Shown here: positions 1 through 8,028 of the stretch, piece by piece | Layout of the letters: each line of letters starts with the position of its first letter | Numbering within the stretch: position 1 is the stretch's first letter | From: Lachnospiraceae bacterium | GTDB taxonomy: Bacteria > Bacillota > Clostridia > Lachnospirales > Lachnospiraceae | Reading direction: 5' to 3' | DNA length: 64,000 bases | NCBI GenBank assembly: GCA_004557975.1 | Contig: SFEV01000001.1 | Coordinates: 1 to 64,000 of the forward strand | The notes under the pieces: generated by a model | What the model saw: the letters and a program-made list of their open reading frames with translations, nothing else | What the model was told of the DNA's origin: nothing | The model's database searches: none | Position numbers and translations under genes: made by a program

Positions 1-508
1 GCATCAATGACATCTGGTATCTCATCCATATTTGTCTTTGAAACAGTACTCATAATAATACTTTTTATCCCAGCACGATTCAGGCAGCCTACTTTTTCCA
101 AGGTAAGATCAAAGCTCCCGGGCTTTCTGAACCAATCGTGCGTTTCTCTCATTCCATCCAGTGACATCTGATATTTTTCACAGCCACAGACTTTCAGCAT
201 TCTGCAGATTTCATCATCCAGGTGGAACGGATTACCCATAAGCGTAAATGGTATATCCTTACTCTTCAACAATACCATCAATTTCCAGAAATCGGGATGA
301 AGGATAGGATCTCCTCCGGTAATGTAGAAGTATGGCACTCTGTTGTACACTTTACAGAAATCCTCACAATTCGCTACCACCTCCTGCATCTGTTCCCAGG
401 TCATGCTCTTAAGTTCTCTGCAGCCTTCTCCCGAGAAAATATAGCAGTGCTTGCAGCGCTGGTCACAATCATCTGTAATATGCCATTGAAAGGCAAAATA
501 CTGGCCAT
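1..508 (-). CDS. Radical SAM maturase for an ACGX-repeat RiPP peptide, partial, with apparent frameshift at its start
   Basis: The minus strand encodes the N-terminal part of a radical SAM enzyme; the 3' end lies beyond base 1. The reading QWHITDDCDQRCKHC contains the CxxxCxxC [4Fe-4S]/SAM motif (about 444-467), followed by YIFSGEG and an ITGGDP segment typical of the SAM-binding barrel. It lies immediately downstream of the ACGX-repeat precursor and so is very likely its maturase, which would form thioether or related crosslinks on Cys residues (family inference). The ATG at 508 has a good Shine-Dalgarno (GGAAGGGAG) but opens the wrong frame: reading MASILPF runs to a stop, while the conserved frame begins at GAT and is preceded directly by TAG. 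One extra base after ATGGC would restore MA-QYFAFQWHITDDC. This may be a real lesion, a sequence error, or a recoding site. The SPASM region, if present, is outside the window. Confidence 0.78.
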
Positions 509-538
509 CCTATCCAACTCCCTTCCTTCGATTTTTAC

Positions 539-682
539 TTACTTGTCAGCTGCTCCACATGCACTTCCGCATGCCGCTTGCTTTTCTTCTGATTTGTCAG
601 GTGTTCCACATGCTGTCCCGCATGCCGCGCTTGTCTGCCTGTTCTCGTCTTCGTTCCATCCTGCAATGTTTGTTAATGCCAT
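539..682 (-). CDS. ACGX-repeat RiPP precursor peptide (47 aa)
   Basis: This short minus-strand gene starts at ATG 682 with an AGGGG Shine-Dalgarno 8 nt upstream and ends with TAA at 539. The leader-like N-terminus (MALTNIAGWNEDENRQTS) is followed by two Cys-containing blocks, AACGTACGT and AACGSACGA, separated by PDKSEEKQ; the peptide ends AADK. Cys residues are at positions 21, 25, 38 and 42. The Ala-Cys-Gly-X repetition is the defining feature of the ACGX-repeat family of radical-SAM-modified peptides (established family). The maturase starts about 30 bp downstream, in the same direction, so the two are probably cotranscribed. No cleavage site or dedicated exporter is visible in the window, and the mature product and activity are unknown. 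Confidence 0.85.
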   Translation of the reverse strand: MALTNIAGWNEDENRQTSAACGTACGTPDKSEEKQAACGSACGAADK

Positions 683-791
683 TTTAGTTACCCCTGCAAT
701 ATTATTTTTTTGGGGCTTTGCCCTGTTGCACCTTTAGAATATCAAGACCAGGCTTCCAAAAAAAGAACGCACATTTTTATTACAGAGGCAC

Positions 792-817
792 AAAAAAGTA
801 ACCTAGGTCACCTTTTT
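792..817. promoter_or_regulatory. Candidate HxlR operator (near-palindrome)
   Basis: A nearly perfect palindrome lies between the RiPP precursor and hxlR: a run of A, then GTaACCTAGGTcAC, then a run of T, centred on ACCTAGGT at 801-808. It ends about 9 bp before the -35 box of the hxlR promoter. HxlR-type dimers bind such inverted repeats. The function as operator is inferred from position and symmetry only. Confidence 0.5.
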
Positions 818-825
818 GTAACTGA

Positions 826-855
826 TTGACAGTTCTATGCGTGCTACATTATAAT
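826..855 (+). promoter_or_regulatory. Sigma-A promoter of the HxlR gene
   Basis: TTGACA (826-831) and TATAAT (850-855) are both perfect consensus hexamers separated by 18 bp. They lie 45 bp upstream of the HxlR start codon. Confidence 0.75.
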
Positions 856-872
856 TTGATGTAACAATCAAA
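855..872. promoter_or_regulatory. Second inverted repeat over the hxlR transcription start
   Basis: The sequence TTTGAT-gtaaca-ATCAAA is a perfect 6-bp inverted repeat that begins at the last base of the -10 box and covers the expected transcription start. Its position would suit autorepression by the HxlR protein. This is inference from placement. Confidence 0.4.
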
Positions 873-899
873 ATGAATCTAATATAAGGAGTTGATTCT

Positions 900-1220
900 A
901 TGCTGACAAAAGAAGAATTGCCAGAATGCCCGGTTGCCACTACCGTCGCCCTGATTGGAAGCAAATGGAAATTGCTTATTATAAGAAATCTGTTAGAACG
1001 CCCCTGGCGTTTCAATGAACTCAAGAAGGATTTAGAAGGTATCAGCCAGAAGGTTCTCACTGACAGCCTCCGCTCCATGGAAAATGATGGCCTGATCACA
1101 AGAACTGTCTATCCTGAAGTTCCTCCAAGAGTTGAATATGCGTTAAGTGATTTGGGCAAGTCTCTTAAGCCAATCCTTGATTCCATGGTTGAGTGGGGGA
1201 ATGCATATAAAAAAATGTAA
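900..1220 (+). CDS. HxlR-family winged-helix transcriptional regulator
   Basis: This 106-residue protein is a complete HxlR-type regulator, the normal size for the family. It has the characteristic N-terminal Cys-Pro (Cys10), then the ALIGSKWKLLIIRNL helix and an RFNELKKDLEGISQKVLTDSLRSM DNA-recognition helix region; the wing is RTVYPEVPPRVEYALSDLG. An AAGGAG Shine-Dalgarno precedes ATG 900. Some HxlR members (YodB, HypR, QsrR) sense thiol or quinone stress through the N-terminal Cys, so redox control is possible but unproven here. It is divergent from the ACGX peptide locus and shares a 217-bp intergenic region carrying palindromes, so control of that locus is the simplest reading. Confidence 0.9.
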   Translation: MLTKEELPECPVATTVALIGSKWKLLIIRNLLERPWRFNELKKDLEGISQKVLTDSLRSMENDGLITRTVYPEVPPRVEYALSDLGKSLKPILDSMVEWGNAYKKM

Positions 1221-1260
1221 TATAAAATCTCCTCGTTGCCTTCGCGTAAATTCAACACTT

Positions 1261-2655
1261 CTACGAATTCACCCGATGTAGACAACACACGACTTCCACA
1301 TGCACCGTCTGGCAAAACTGATCCACACAGCACACCTTTTCCACCCTGTACCCTCTCTCCAGAAACATCCCCAGATCTCTTGCCAGGCTCGTCGGTTTGC
1401 AGGAGATATAGACAATGCGCTCCACGCCATAATCCAGTATTTTCGGCAGTGCCTTCGGATGAATTCCGTCGCGGGGAGGATCGAGTACGATGAAATCCGG
1501 TCTTTCCTGGATGTCGTCGATTACCTTCAGCACATCGCCTGCGATAAAACGACAGTTTTCTATGCCGTTGTGCTTTGCATTCTTTTCTGCCGCTTCAACT
1601 GCTTCTTCGACGATCTCCACACCAATGACCTCTCTGGCCACAGGTGCAAGAATCTGGGAGATTGTGCCGGTTCCGCTGTAGAGATCAAAAACGGTTTTAT
1701 CGCGTGTATCTCCGATGTACTGACGAGCCGTCCCGTAAAGGACTTCCGCGCCGTAGGAGTTGGGCTGAAAGAATGAAAACGGAGTGATTTTAAATTCCAG
1801 ACCCATGATTTTCTCATAAAAGTAATCCTGCCCGAAAAGGATTCTTGTTTCATCGCTCCGGACAGTATCTGAGAGAGAATCGTTGATCATATGCAGGAAG
1901 CCTACTATTTTTCCTTCCAGCGGAAGTGCAAGAAGTTCATTTCCAAGTCCGGTCCAGTCGTGCTCCTGCTGACCGGAGGTGACGAGGCAGACGAGCATCT
2001 CTCCGGTGGTATTGCCGCGGCGCAGCAGCAAATGACGAAGATAGCCGGTATGCTGCATTTTATGGTAGTAAGTGAGGTTTGCCAGACGGCAGTAATCAAG
2101 AATACAAGTGAGAATTTTTGTCATATCGTCGTGCACCAGACGGCAGTCAAGTGCATTGACAACGTCATACGTACTCCCTTTTTTGTGCAGGCCAAGAGCC
2201 AGAGGTCCGCCCTTGTACTCATCGCCGAATGAGAATTCCATTTTGTTGCGGTATGCGAACTCTTTCGGGCTGCCTTTGATTCCTTCAAATATATAATCAG
2301 GCGTGCCGTCTTCACGGACCTGTCCCCCTGCCAGAACAGCCTCATCAAGCAGTCTTCTTACCTGGTCTGCTTTCATATTCAGCTGATCTTCGTAAGCCAT
2401 CGTCTGGTACATGCATCCGCCACAGGCCGGAAAATTACTGCAGACCGGTCTGCGCGTTTCCACAGGGGAAGGCTCTGTCACTTCAAGAAGTCTTCCCTCC
2501 GCTTTGTTTTTTCGCTTTTTATTGATACAAAAACGGACTTTCTGACCCGGCATGCCGTTTTTTACGATTACGGTTCCTTCCTCAGTCCTGACAATTCCTT
2601 TATTCGGAAAATCTATGCGTTCAATCGTTCCTTCCAGAATCTGTCCTTTTTTCAC
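1261..2655 (-). CDS. rlmD: 23S rRNA (uracil-5-)-methyltransferase, RlmD/RumA family
   Basis: This 464-residue protein belongs to the TrmA/RumA family, which methylates C5 of specific uridines in 23S rRNA using SAM. An N-terminal TRAM-like beta-barrel (about residues 1-60) is followed by the iron-sulfur ligands in VCSNFPACGGCMYQ (Cys72, 78, 81) with a further Cys in ALDCRL. The Rossmann methyltransferase domain has VFDLYSGTGTI (SAM loop) and VLDPPRDG, and the nucleophilic Cys is in YISCKPTSLARDL. Firmicutes often carry two or more paralogues (for example RlmCD), so the exact target uridine cannot be assigned from sequence. It ends convergently with hxlR, 40 bp apart. Confidence 0.9.
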   Translation of the reverse strand: MKKGQILEGTIERIDFPNKGIVRTEEGTVIVKNGMPGQKVRFCINKKRKNKAEGRLLEVTEPSPVETRRPVCSNFPACGGCMYQTMAYEDQLNMKADQVRRLLDEAVLAGGQVREDGTPDYIFEGIKGSPKEFAYRNKMEFSFGDEYKGGPLALGLHKKGSTYDVVNALDCRLVHDDMTKILTCILDYCRLANLTYYHKMQHTGYLRHLLLRRGNTTGEMLVCLVTSGQQEHDWTGLGNELLALPLEGKIVGFLHMINDSLSDTVRSDETRILFGQDYFYEKIMGLEFKITPFSFFQPNSYGAEVLYGTARQYIGDTRDKTVFDLYSGTGTISQILAPVAREVIGVEIVEEAVEAAEKNAKHNGIENCRFIAGDVLKVIDDIQERPDFIVLDPPRDGIHPKALPKILDYGVERIVYISCKPTSLARDLGMFLERGYRVEKVCCVDQFCQTVHVEVVCCLHRVNS

Positions 2656-2744
2656 GTTTCTCCTCCTGTATAAATGTATTTATCGGCGGAAGATATTTGA
2701 AAACGCTTCGCGTGTCTTCCTTCTATAATATATCGCCCCGGCTC

Positions 2745-2778
2745 GTAAAAAAGGCAGGTGCCATTCGACATCTGCCTT
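2745..2778 (-). terminator. Rho-independent terminator of the acidic-tail membrane protein gene
   Basis: On the minus strand, AGGCAGATG and CACCTGCCT pair around a short loop and are followed by six T. It lies directly after the stop of the 106-residue protein gene and before rlmD. Confidence 0.8.
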
Positions 2779-2785
2779 TCCTGTT

Positions 2786-3106
2786 TTATTCTTCTTCGCT
2801 GGCAGCTTCTTCTGATTTGGCTGCTTCTTCCGGTTCCTCTGCCTTCTCCTCTTTGGCTTCCGGAGCTTCTTTTTCTTCCTTCATCTCCGGAAAATCATCA
2901 TCTTCAAAGAAGTCTTCGAAGTCATCATCAAAATCGTCCTCAAAGTCTTCCAGATAATCCGGTGAGAAATAACGATATACTGCATATGCAATTCCTGCAA
3001 TCGCTGCTACTGCACCGATCACAGCCAGAATCCACATAATTGCATTTTTCTTTTTCTCGTCATCTCTCTTCTGCAGTGCAGCGATAAGCTCGTCGATTCT
3101 TGTCAT
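2786..3106 (-). CDS. Small single-pass membrane protein with acidic C-terminal tail
   Basis: The 106-residue protein has a basic, amphipathic N-terminus (MTRIDELIAALQKRDDEKKK), one hydrophobic segment at about residues 22-42 (IMWILAVIGAVAAIAGIAYAV) and a C-terminal half made almost entirely of Asp, Glu, Phe, Lys and Ala. The acidic tail (FEDDFDDDFEDFFEDDDF) is followed by a low-complexity EEAAKSEEAASEEE end. I do not recognise a characterised family. With an N-in orientation predicted from the basic start, the tail would be extracytoplasmic, but topology is uncertain. It lies between pcrA and rlmD and has its own terminator. Confidence 0.75.
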   Translation of the reverse strand: MTRIDELIAALQKRDDEKKKNAIMWILAVIGAVAAIAGIAYAVYRYFSPDYLEDFEDDFDDDFEDFFEDDDFPEMKEEKEAPEAKEEKAEEPEEAAKSEEAASEEE

Positions 3107-3128
3107 AAGTCACACGTCCTTTCCCCAT

Positions 3129-3149
3129 TTTTGCCGAAGCGCGGCAAAA
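3129..3149. other. Hairpin downstream of pcrA
   Basis: TTTTGCCG and CGGCAAAA form a perfect 8-bp inverted repeat around AAGCG. A second overlapping repeat (AAAAGGT atc ACCTTTT) lies on its pcrA side. These are probably termination or mRNA-end structures for pcrA, although no long U-tract follows. Confidence 0.4.
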
Positions 3150-3216
3150 GGTATCACCTTTTTATTATTCATAGTATACCACACGGTTTCAGATTTTACT
3201 ATAAAAATTTTTCATA

Positions 3217-5445
3217 TCATTCTGATTTTACAAGCTTTGCAAAGGATGCAAACATTTTTTTGACTCCTACACGGTCGAATTCCACCGTTACCTCGTAGTC
3301 GCGTCCGCCTTCCACAATGCTTTTTACGGTTCCGGCACCAAATTTGATATGGCGCACTCTGTCTCCGACACCGTAATCGAGTCCGTCCGCTTTCTTCACC
3401 TGAAACTGCTGAGGTACGAATACTTTTGTACGGAATGTTTCCCGGGCCTGCTGGTATGCGGTGGGCTGCCGCTCTTTCTTTTCCTTCTGCTCCTTTGTGG
3501 CAGATTCTGCCTTCTTTTCTTCCTGTGCCAGAAGCTCCTGCGGAATATCGGTGACGAAGCGGGAGACACGATTGTAATGAATCTCACCGCGTACCATACG
3601 CTGACGTGCCGCCGTCAGAAACAGCTCTTCCCTGGCGCGTGTAATCCCGACGTAGCAGAGACGTCTCTCCTCCTCCAGATCCAGCGGATCTTCAGAGGAA
3701 ATGCTCATGTAGCTGGGGAACATGCCGTCCTCCATCCCCACCATGAATACGACCGGAAACTCCAGACCCTTTGCGCTGTGAAGCGTCATCATCAGGACGT
3801 GATCCGGGTCTTCCTCCAGGCTGTCGATATCTGCCACAAGAGCCACCTCCTCCAGGAAGCCGTCAAGCGTCGGCTCTTCCTGGCTCTCCTCATAGGCAGC
3901 CGCCTTATTCAGAAGCTCGTCGATATTTTCCAGACGCTCATCAGCTTCATCTGTTCCCTCCAGCGCGAGCTCTCTCGTATATCCGGTGGTCTCCAGGACA
4001 TCTTTGATCAGGTCTGTCACGGAGTAAAACTCCTGTTTGCTGCGGAAGGTCTGTATCATTGTCACAAAGCTCTGCAGTTTTGTAACGCCCTTTCCGATGC
4101 CGGGAATCGTATCTGCCTGACACAGCGCATTGTAAAAGCTGATATCCCGGGCAATGGCATATTCCTGTACGCGTGAAATACTGGTAGCTCCGATCCCGCG
4201 TTTCGGAACATTGATAATTCTGCGAGCAGCGAGATCATCCTCGGCATTCGCGATTGTCTTCAGATATGCCAGGACATCTTTAATTTCCTTTCTCGCGTAG
4301 AAATTGATGCCCCCCACAATCTTGTACGGAATATTTGCAAGCAGAAATTTTTCTTCGAACATACGGGACTGAGCGTTCGTACGGTACAGGATGGCGCAGT
4401 CGCCGTACTTCCATTTTCCGGCCCCTGTCTTTGCGCCTATCAGTCCGGCCACATACTCGGCCTCCTCGAAGCCATTCATAAACTGGCGGAATTTTACTTT
4501 GTTTCCTTCGCCGTTGGCGGTCCAGAGCGTCTTCACCTTTCGCCCCTGATTGTGGCGTATCACTTCATTGGCCGTGTTCAGAATATTCTGTGTGGACCGG
4601 TAATTCTGCTCCAGACGTATCACCTTTGCATCAGGGAAAAATTCTTCGAAGTTCAGAATATTACCGATATTTGCACCGCGGAATTTGTAGATGGACTGGT
4701 CATCATCACCCACGACGCAGAGATTCCTGTATTTTGATGCAAGCATGCTGATCAGCTTAAACTGTGCCGTGTTGGTATCCTGGTACTCGTCCACCATAAT
4801 AAAACGGAAGCGATCCTGATAATAATCCAGAACCTCCGGGCTGCTCTGAAACAGCTCCACGGTTTTACAGATCAGATCATCAAAGTCCAGAGCGTTGCTG
4901 CTTTTAAGCTGACGCTGATATTCACTGTATACCATGGCGATTTTCTGCAGCTTCGGATCAGCCCCCGCTTTCATGGAAAATTCCTGAGGACAAATCAGCT
5001 CATCCTTTGCAGAGGAAATGGCGCTCATAAACATTCTCTCTCTGTACAGCTTCGTATCGATGTTAAACCTTTTACATATGTCCTTGATCACGGACTTCTG
5101 GTCGTCCGTGTCATAGATGGTGAAATTGTTTCCAAAACCGATTCTCTCTATGTATCGGCGCAGAATACGCACACAGGTACTGTGGAACGTGGCCACCCAT
5201 ACACTTCCGGATGCGCCCTCCAGCATCTTATCCACACGCTCCCGCATTTCTCCGGCTGCCTTGTTGGTAAATGTGATTGCCATGATGTTCCATGGATTCA
5301 CACCTCTTTCTTCCATCAGCCAGGCGATTCGATGCGTAAGCACCCTCGTCTTTCCGGATCCGGCACCAGCCAGTATCAGAAGCGGTCCTTCGTAATGGCA
5401 GACCGCCTGCTGCTGCTCCGGATTCAGCGAATCAAATATACCCAT
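3217..5445 (-). CDS. pcrA: ATP-dependent DNA helicase PcrA (UvrD family)
   Basis: This 742-residue superfamily 1A helicase unwinds DNA 3' to 5' in nucleotide excision repair, replication restart and plasmid replication. Walker A is AGAGSGKT (about residues 26-33) and Walker B is MVDEYQDTN. Motif III-type GDDDQSIYKFRGA, motif IV LEQNYRST, motif V LHSAKGLEFPVVF and motif VI YVGITRAREEL are all present. The charged linker after about residue 640 is followed by the C-terminal Tudor-like segment GDRVRHIKFGAGTV, which in PcrA contacts RNA polymerase. Length and motif set are complete. Confidence 0.97.
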   Translation of the reverse strand: MGIFDSLNPEQQQAVCHYEGPLLILAGAGSGKTRVLTHRIAWLMEERGVNPWNIMAITFTNKAAGEMRERVDKMLEGASGSVWVATFHSTCVRILRRYIERIGFGNNFTIYDTDDQKSVIKDICKRFNIDTKLYRERMFMSAISSAKDELICPQEFSMKAGADPKLQKIAMVYSEYQRQLKSSNALDFDDLICKTVELFQSSPEVLDYYQDRFRFIMVDEYQDTNTAQFKLISMLASKYRNLCVVGDDDQSIYKFRGANIGNILNFEEFFPDAKVIRLEQNYRSTQNILNTANEVIRHNQGRKVKTLWTANGEGNKVKFRQFMNGFEEAEYVAGLIGAKTGAGKWKYGDCAILYRTNAQSRMFEEKFLLANIPYKIVGGINFYARKEIKDVLAYLKTIANAEDDLAARRIINVPKRGIGATSISRVQEYAIARDISFYNALCQADTIPGIGKGVTKLQSFVTMIQTFRSKQEFYSVTDLIKDVLETTGYTRELALEGTDEADERLENIDELLNKAAAYEESQEEPTLDGFLEEVALVADIDSLEEDPDHVLMMTLHSAKGLEFPVVFMVGMEDGMFPSYMSISSEDPLDLEEERRLCYVGITRAREELFLTAARQRMVRGEIHYNRVSRFVTDIPQELLAQEEKKAESATKEQKEKKERQPTAYQQARETFRTKVFVPQQFQVKKADGLDYGVGDRVRHIKFGAGTVKSIVEGGRDYEVTVEFDRVGVKKMFASFAKLVKSE

Positions 5446-5486
5446 ATCTTCCTCCTCTATTGTAAATCCTGTATTTCCTGTAAATC

Positions 5487-5726
5487 CTATATCTCCGGCT
5501 CGTCAAATTCTGCAAAAACAGTATAGCCGCTCTCGTCTGTCCTCACTTCCACAACGGTTCCTTCCCGCACGGTGAGACGCTGCCGGTTTGTGTAATTTGC
5601 AGACATCGCCACTGCCGGCTCGATGGTATAATACCAGCTTGAGGGCAGTACGCCTTCCGTGACAGTAATCTTATCTCCCGGCTTAACAAGCCCTTCACGC
5701 TCCATTTTAAATTCCATTTTACGCAT
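5487..5726 (-). CDS. Conserved hypothetical protein (79 aa) upstream of pcrA
   Basis: I do not recognise this family. The start at ATG 5726 is chosen because GGAGGG lies just upstream; a longer GTG start at 5741 would place that ribosome-binding site inside the gene. The product is soluble and probably beta-rich ([39 protein letters not shown]), which resembles a small SH3-like barrel. It precedes pcrA by 41 bp on the same strand and is probably cotranscribed with it. Confidence 0.65.
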   Translation of the reverse strand: MRKMEFKMEREGLVKPGDKITVTEGVLPSSWYYTIEPAVAMSANYTNRQRLTVREGTVVEVRTDESGYTVFAEFDEPEI

Positions 5727-5842
5727 AAGATCCCTCCTCACAAATTGGCCTGTTTATCTATTCTACATGATCGAACCTGCTGTTGCAAGAACAAAACAGG
5801 ATACAGGAAAAATTTAACGAAAAAATACAGTCCAATTTTCTC

Positions 5843-5871
5843 TTGTCATCCGGTAACAAAAACTTTATAAT
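5843..5871 (+). promoter_or_regulatory. Sigma-A promoter of the DUF1836 gene
   Basis: TTGTCA (5843-5848) and TATAAT (5866-5871) are separated by 17 bp. This predicts a 5' untranslated region of about 100 nt before ATG 5976. Confidence 0.7.
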
Positions 5872-5975
5872 CTGGTATAGAAAGACTGAGCATTCTCTGC
5901 AGTATCGATGCATGATCCTGCAGCCCATTTATTCCGGGAATGCACTGCACCAAACGACAGAATAGGGTGATAAAC

Positions 5976-6632
5976 ATGAACCAGAATTATACAAAGCTTC
6001 TGACTGCCATGCTCAAGGACATGACGGTCACAGACCATATCCGACCTTCCGAGATCCCTGACATTGATCTGTATATGGATCAGGTGACCCATTTTATGGA
6101 CGAGCATCTGGAGCATTCAAAGCGGTATGAGGAGGACAAGATCCTGACCAAGACAATGATCAATAATTACACAAAGAACAAGCTTCTTCCGCCGCCGAAC
6201 AAAAAGCGCTATTCCAAGGAGCATATGCTCGTGCTGATCTTTATCTATTATTACAAGGGGTTCCTTTCTCTGCACGACATCCAGGCGATCATGAATCCCA
6301 TCACGGACCGTTTTTTTGCATCGGATTCGGAGTTTAACATCGAAAAGGTCTATGAGGAAATCTATGAGCTCGGTAAAGAACAGATCGGCAAGACGGTGCG
6401 CGATATCATGGATAGCTACCATCTCGCATCCAATTCCTTTGAGGATGCCCCTGAGGAGGACAGAGATTTTCTGCAGCTTTTCAGCTTTATCTGCCTCCTT
6501 GGCTTTGATATTTACCTGAAGAAAGAGGTTATTGAAAAGATGCTTGACCAGCTTCCCCCTCCACAGGCAAAGGCCAAACCGAAAGAAAAGCAAAAGGAAA
6601 AGGCGAAAGAACGTCAGCCAAAGAACGCATAG
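5976..6632 (+). CDS. DUF1836 domain-containing protein
   Basis: The 218-residue protein matches the DUF1836 pattern: TDHIRPSEIPDIDLYMDQVTHFM, then a helix-turn-helix-like TKTMINNYTKNKLLPPPNKKRYSKEHM segment that resembles a MerR-type winged helix. The all-helical middle part is followed by a Lys/Pro/Gln-rich tail (KAKPKEKQKEKAKERQ). ATG 5976 is preferred over 5940 because AGGGTG precedes it. No function is established for the family; DNA binding is an inference from the helix-turn-helix-like region. It is monocistronic, with its own promoter and terminator. Confidence 0.8.
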   Translation: MNQNYTKLLTAMLKDMTVTDHIRPSEIPDIDLYMDQVTHFMDEHLEHSKRYEEDKILTKTMINNYTKNKLLPPPNKKRYSKEHMLVLIFIYYYKGFLSLHDIQAIMNPITDRFFASDSEFNIEKVYEEIYELGKEQIGKTVRDIMDSYHLASNSFEDAPEEDRDFLQLFSFICLLGFDIYLKKEVIEKMLDQLPPPQAKAKPKEKQKEKAKERQPKNA

Positions 6633-6675
6633 GATCTTTCATCCATCAGCGACGTTCTCCTCCAGGCGCACAATA

Positions 6676-6732
6676 AAAGCAGCATATGCATCTGCCCGCA
6701 GACAGGTATGCAATGCTGCTTTCTTTCTGTTT
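6676..6732 (+). terminator. Terminator between convergent DUF1836 and YerC-type genes
   Basis: AAGCAGCAT..GCAT and ATGC..ATGCTGCTT pair around a short loop and are followed by a T-rich stretch on the plus strand. The stem could also act on the minus strand. Confidence 0.65.
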
Positions 6733-6766
6733 TCCGGCAGCCATTTCCCGGCATGGCGCCCCGCCT

Positions 6767-7072
6767 TCATTTTTCCTGATTTTCTTTTTCCTTCATACGT
6801 GAAAGTACCATTTCATAGCCGTCGTTTCCGTAATTCAGCGACCGGTTCACACGACTGATTGTCGCGGTGGATGCCCCCGTCTTTTCTGCAATCTCCAGGT
6901 ACGTCTTTTTCTGCATCAGCATACGTGCCACTTCAAAGCGCTGAGAAAGCGAAAGAAGTTCATTGACTGTACATACGTCCTCAAAAAAAAGATAGCACTC
7001 CTCTTTGTTTTTGAGACACAGGACTGCATCGAACAATTCATCCACGGCCTCCGTACGAATCTTTTTGCTCAT
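6767..7072 (-). CDS. TrpR-like protein, YerC/YecD family
   Basis: The 101-residue protein carries the TrpR-superfamily helix-turn-helix: DELFDAVLCLKNKEECYLFF, LLSLSQRFEVARML, then TYLEIAEKTGASTATISRVNRSL as the recognition motif. ATG 7072 follows GAGAGGGTAGC; the upstream start at 7108 has no ribosome-binding site. YerC/YecD proteins occur in Firmicutes near pcrA (yerF in Bacillus), as here, but their ligand is not established and tryptophan binding should not be assumed. Confidence 0.85.
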   Translation of the reverse strand: MSKKIRTEAVDELFDAVLCLKNKEECYLFFEDVCTVNELLSLSQRFEVARMLMQKKTYLEIAEKTGASTATISRVNRSLNYGNDGYEMVLSRMKEKENQEK

Positions 7073-7156
7073 ATTGCTACCCTCTCCTATACTCATGGTA
7101 ACAAACATTTTATCATGTTACTTTACCGCTGTAAAGTGAATTGTGCAAATTAATCC

Positions 7157-7879
7157 TTAATTCTTTCTAAAACGGTTGGTATATTTCTTATATTCTTCCA
7201 AAGACCGGTTCACAATCAGATGCTCCGGAAAATCAAGCTCTGAGATCAGCAGATCCGTAAACTGATGGTTTCCCACGTCCTCCGCACAATGTGCATCACT
7301 GTTCATGATAACAGGCACCTCGTATCTGCGGCAGAGCTCCAGCATCACTATATCGTTGGGAAGAGGATCTTTGCGGGCACCCAACGGATGAAGAGAGCTG
7401 TTGTTGAGCTCCAGAAGCACATGATTCTCCTTCGCACCGAGCACCAGCGCTTCATAATCCACAGGATACCGGGAATCATCGGGATGTCCCAGAATATTGA
7501 CTGCAGGGTTCTCCATCGTTTTCAGGCATGCCCTTGTATTCTCTTCCTTCGTACCGGATTTCACACAGGGCGTATGCATGCTGGCGATGACAACATCCAT
7601 GCGCTCCAGCAGATCCTGCCTCATGTCCAGAGTCCCGTCATAGTCCATAATGTTTGCTTCCACACCGAAAAGCACTTCTATCCCGCACATTGTCCGCGGA
7701 AGCACCTTCAGGTTCATAAAATAAAATTCATGACAGGTGCCGGGCATTTTCATGGAATGCTCCGTCAGTGCCAGCAGCTCCAGCCCTTTATCGGCTGCTG
7801 CGCGCACCATCTCATAGACAGTATTGTACGCATGCCCGCTTGCCAGCGTGTGCGTATGTGAATCCAGAATATTTTTCAT
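7157..7879 (-). CDS. PHP-domain phosphatase (YcdX-like)
   Basis: The 240-residue protein is a PHP-family metal-dependent phosphoesterase of the YcdX type. Metal ligands are visible as DSHTHTL (His8, His10), LTEHSM, GVEANI, SMHTP, GHPDDSR and NSDAHCAED near the C-terminus. PHP family enzymes act as histidinol phosphatases, YcdX-like phosphatases or polymerase-associated nucleases. Close sequence spacing matches YcdX rather than HisK, so a histidinol-phosphatase role is less likely despite hisC being in the window. Confidence 0.85.
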   Translation of the reverse strand: MKNILDSHTHTLASGHAYNTVYEMVRAAADKGLELLALTEHSMKMPGTCHEFYFMNLKVLPRTMCGIEVLFGVEANIMDYDGTLDMRQDLLERMDVVIASMHTPCVKSGTKEENTRACLKTMENPAVNILGHPDDSRYPVDYEALVLGAKENHVLLELNNSSLHPLGARKDPLPNDIVMLELCRRYEVPVIMNSDAHCAEDVGNHQFTDLLISELDFPEHLIVNRSLEEYKKYTNRFRKN

Positions 7880-7908
7880 AATCAGTCTCCTGCTTTTAAC
7901 ATAGATGC

Positions 7909-7931
7909 CCGGGATGCATCACGCATCCCGG
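7909..7931. other. Perfect hairpin between dapL and the PHP gene
   Basis: CCGGGATGC and GCATCCCGG form a perfect 9-bp stem around ATCAC. No U-tract follows on either strand, so it is either a processing or stability element or a weak terminator of the glnA-ANTAR-dapF-dapL block. Confidence 0.45.
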
Positions 7932-8028
7932 ATGCCCATGCCTCACAATTTTTGAAGCCATTTATTTTTCCTGTACCTATTATAGCCTCAGATTGCGCCA
8001 ATGTAAATAAGCCAGAAAGCAGGAAATT

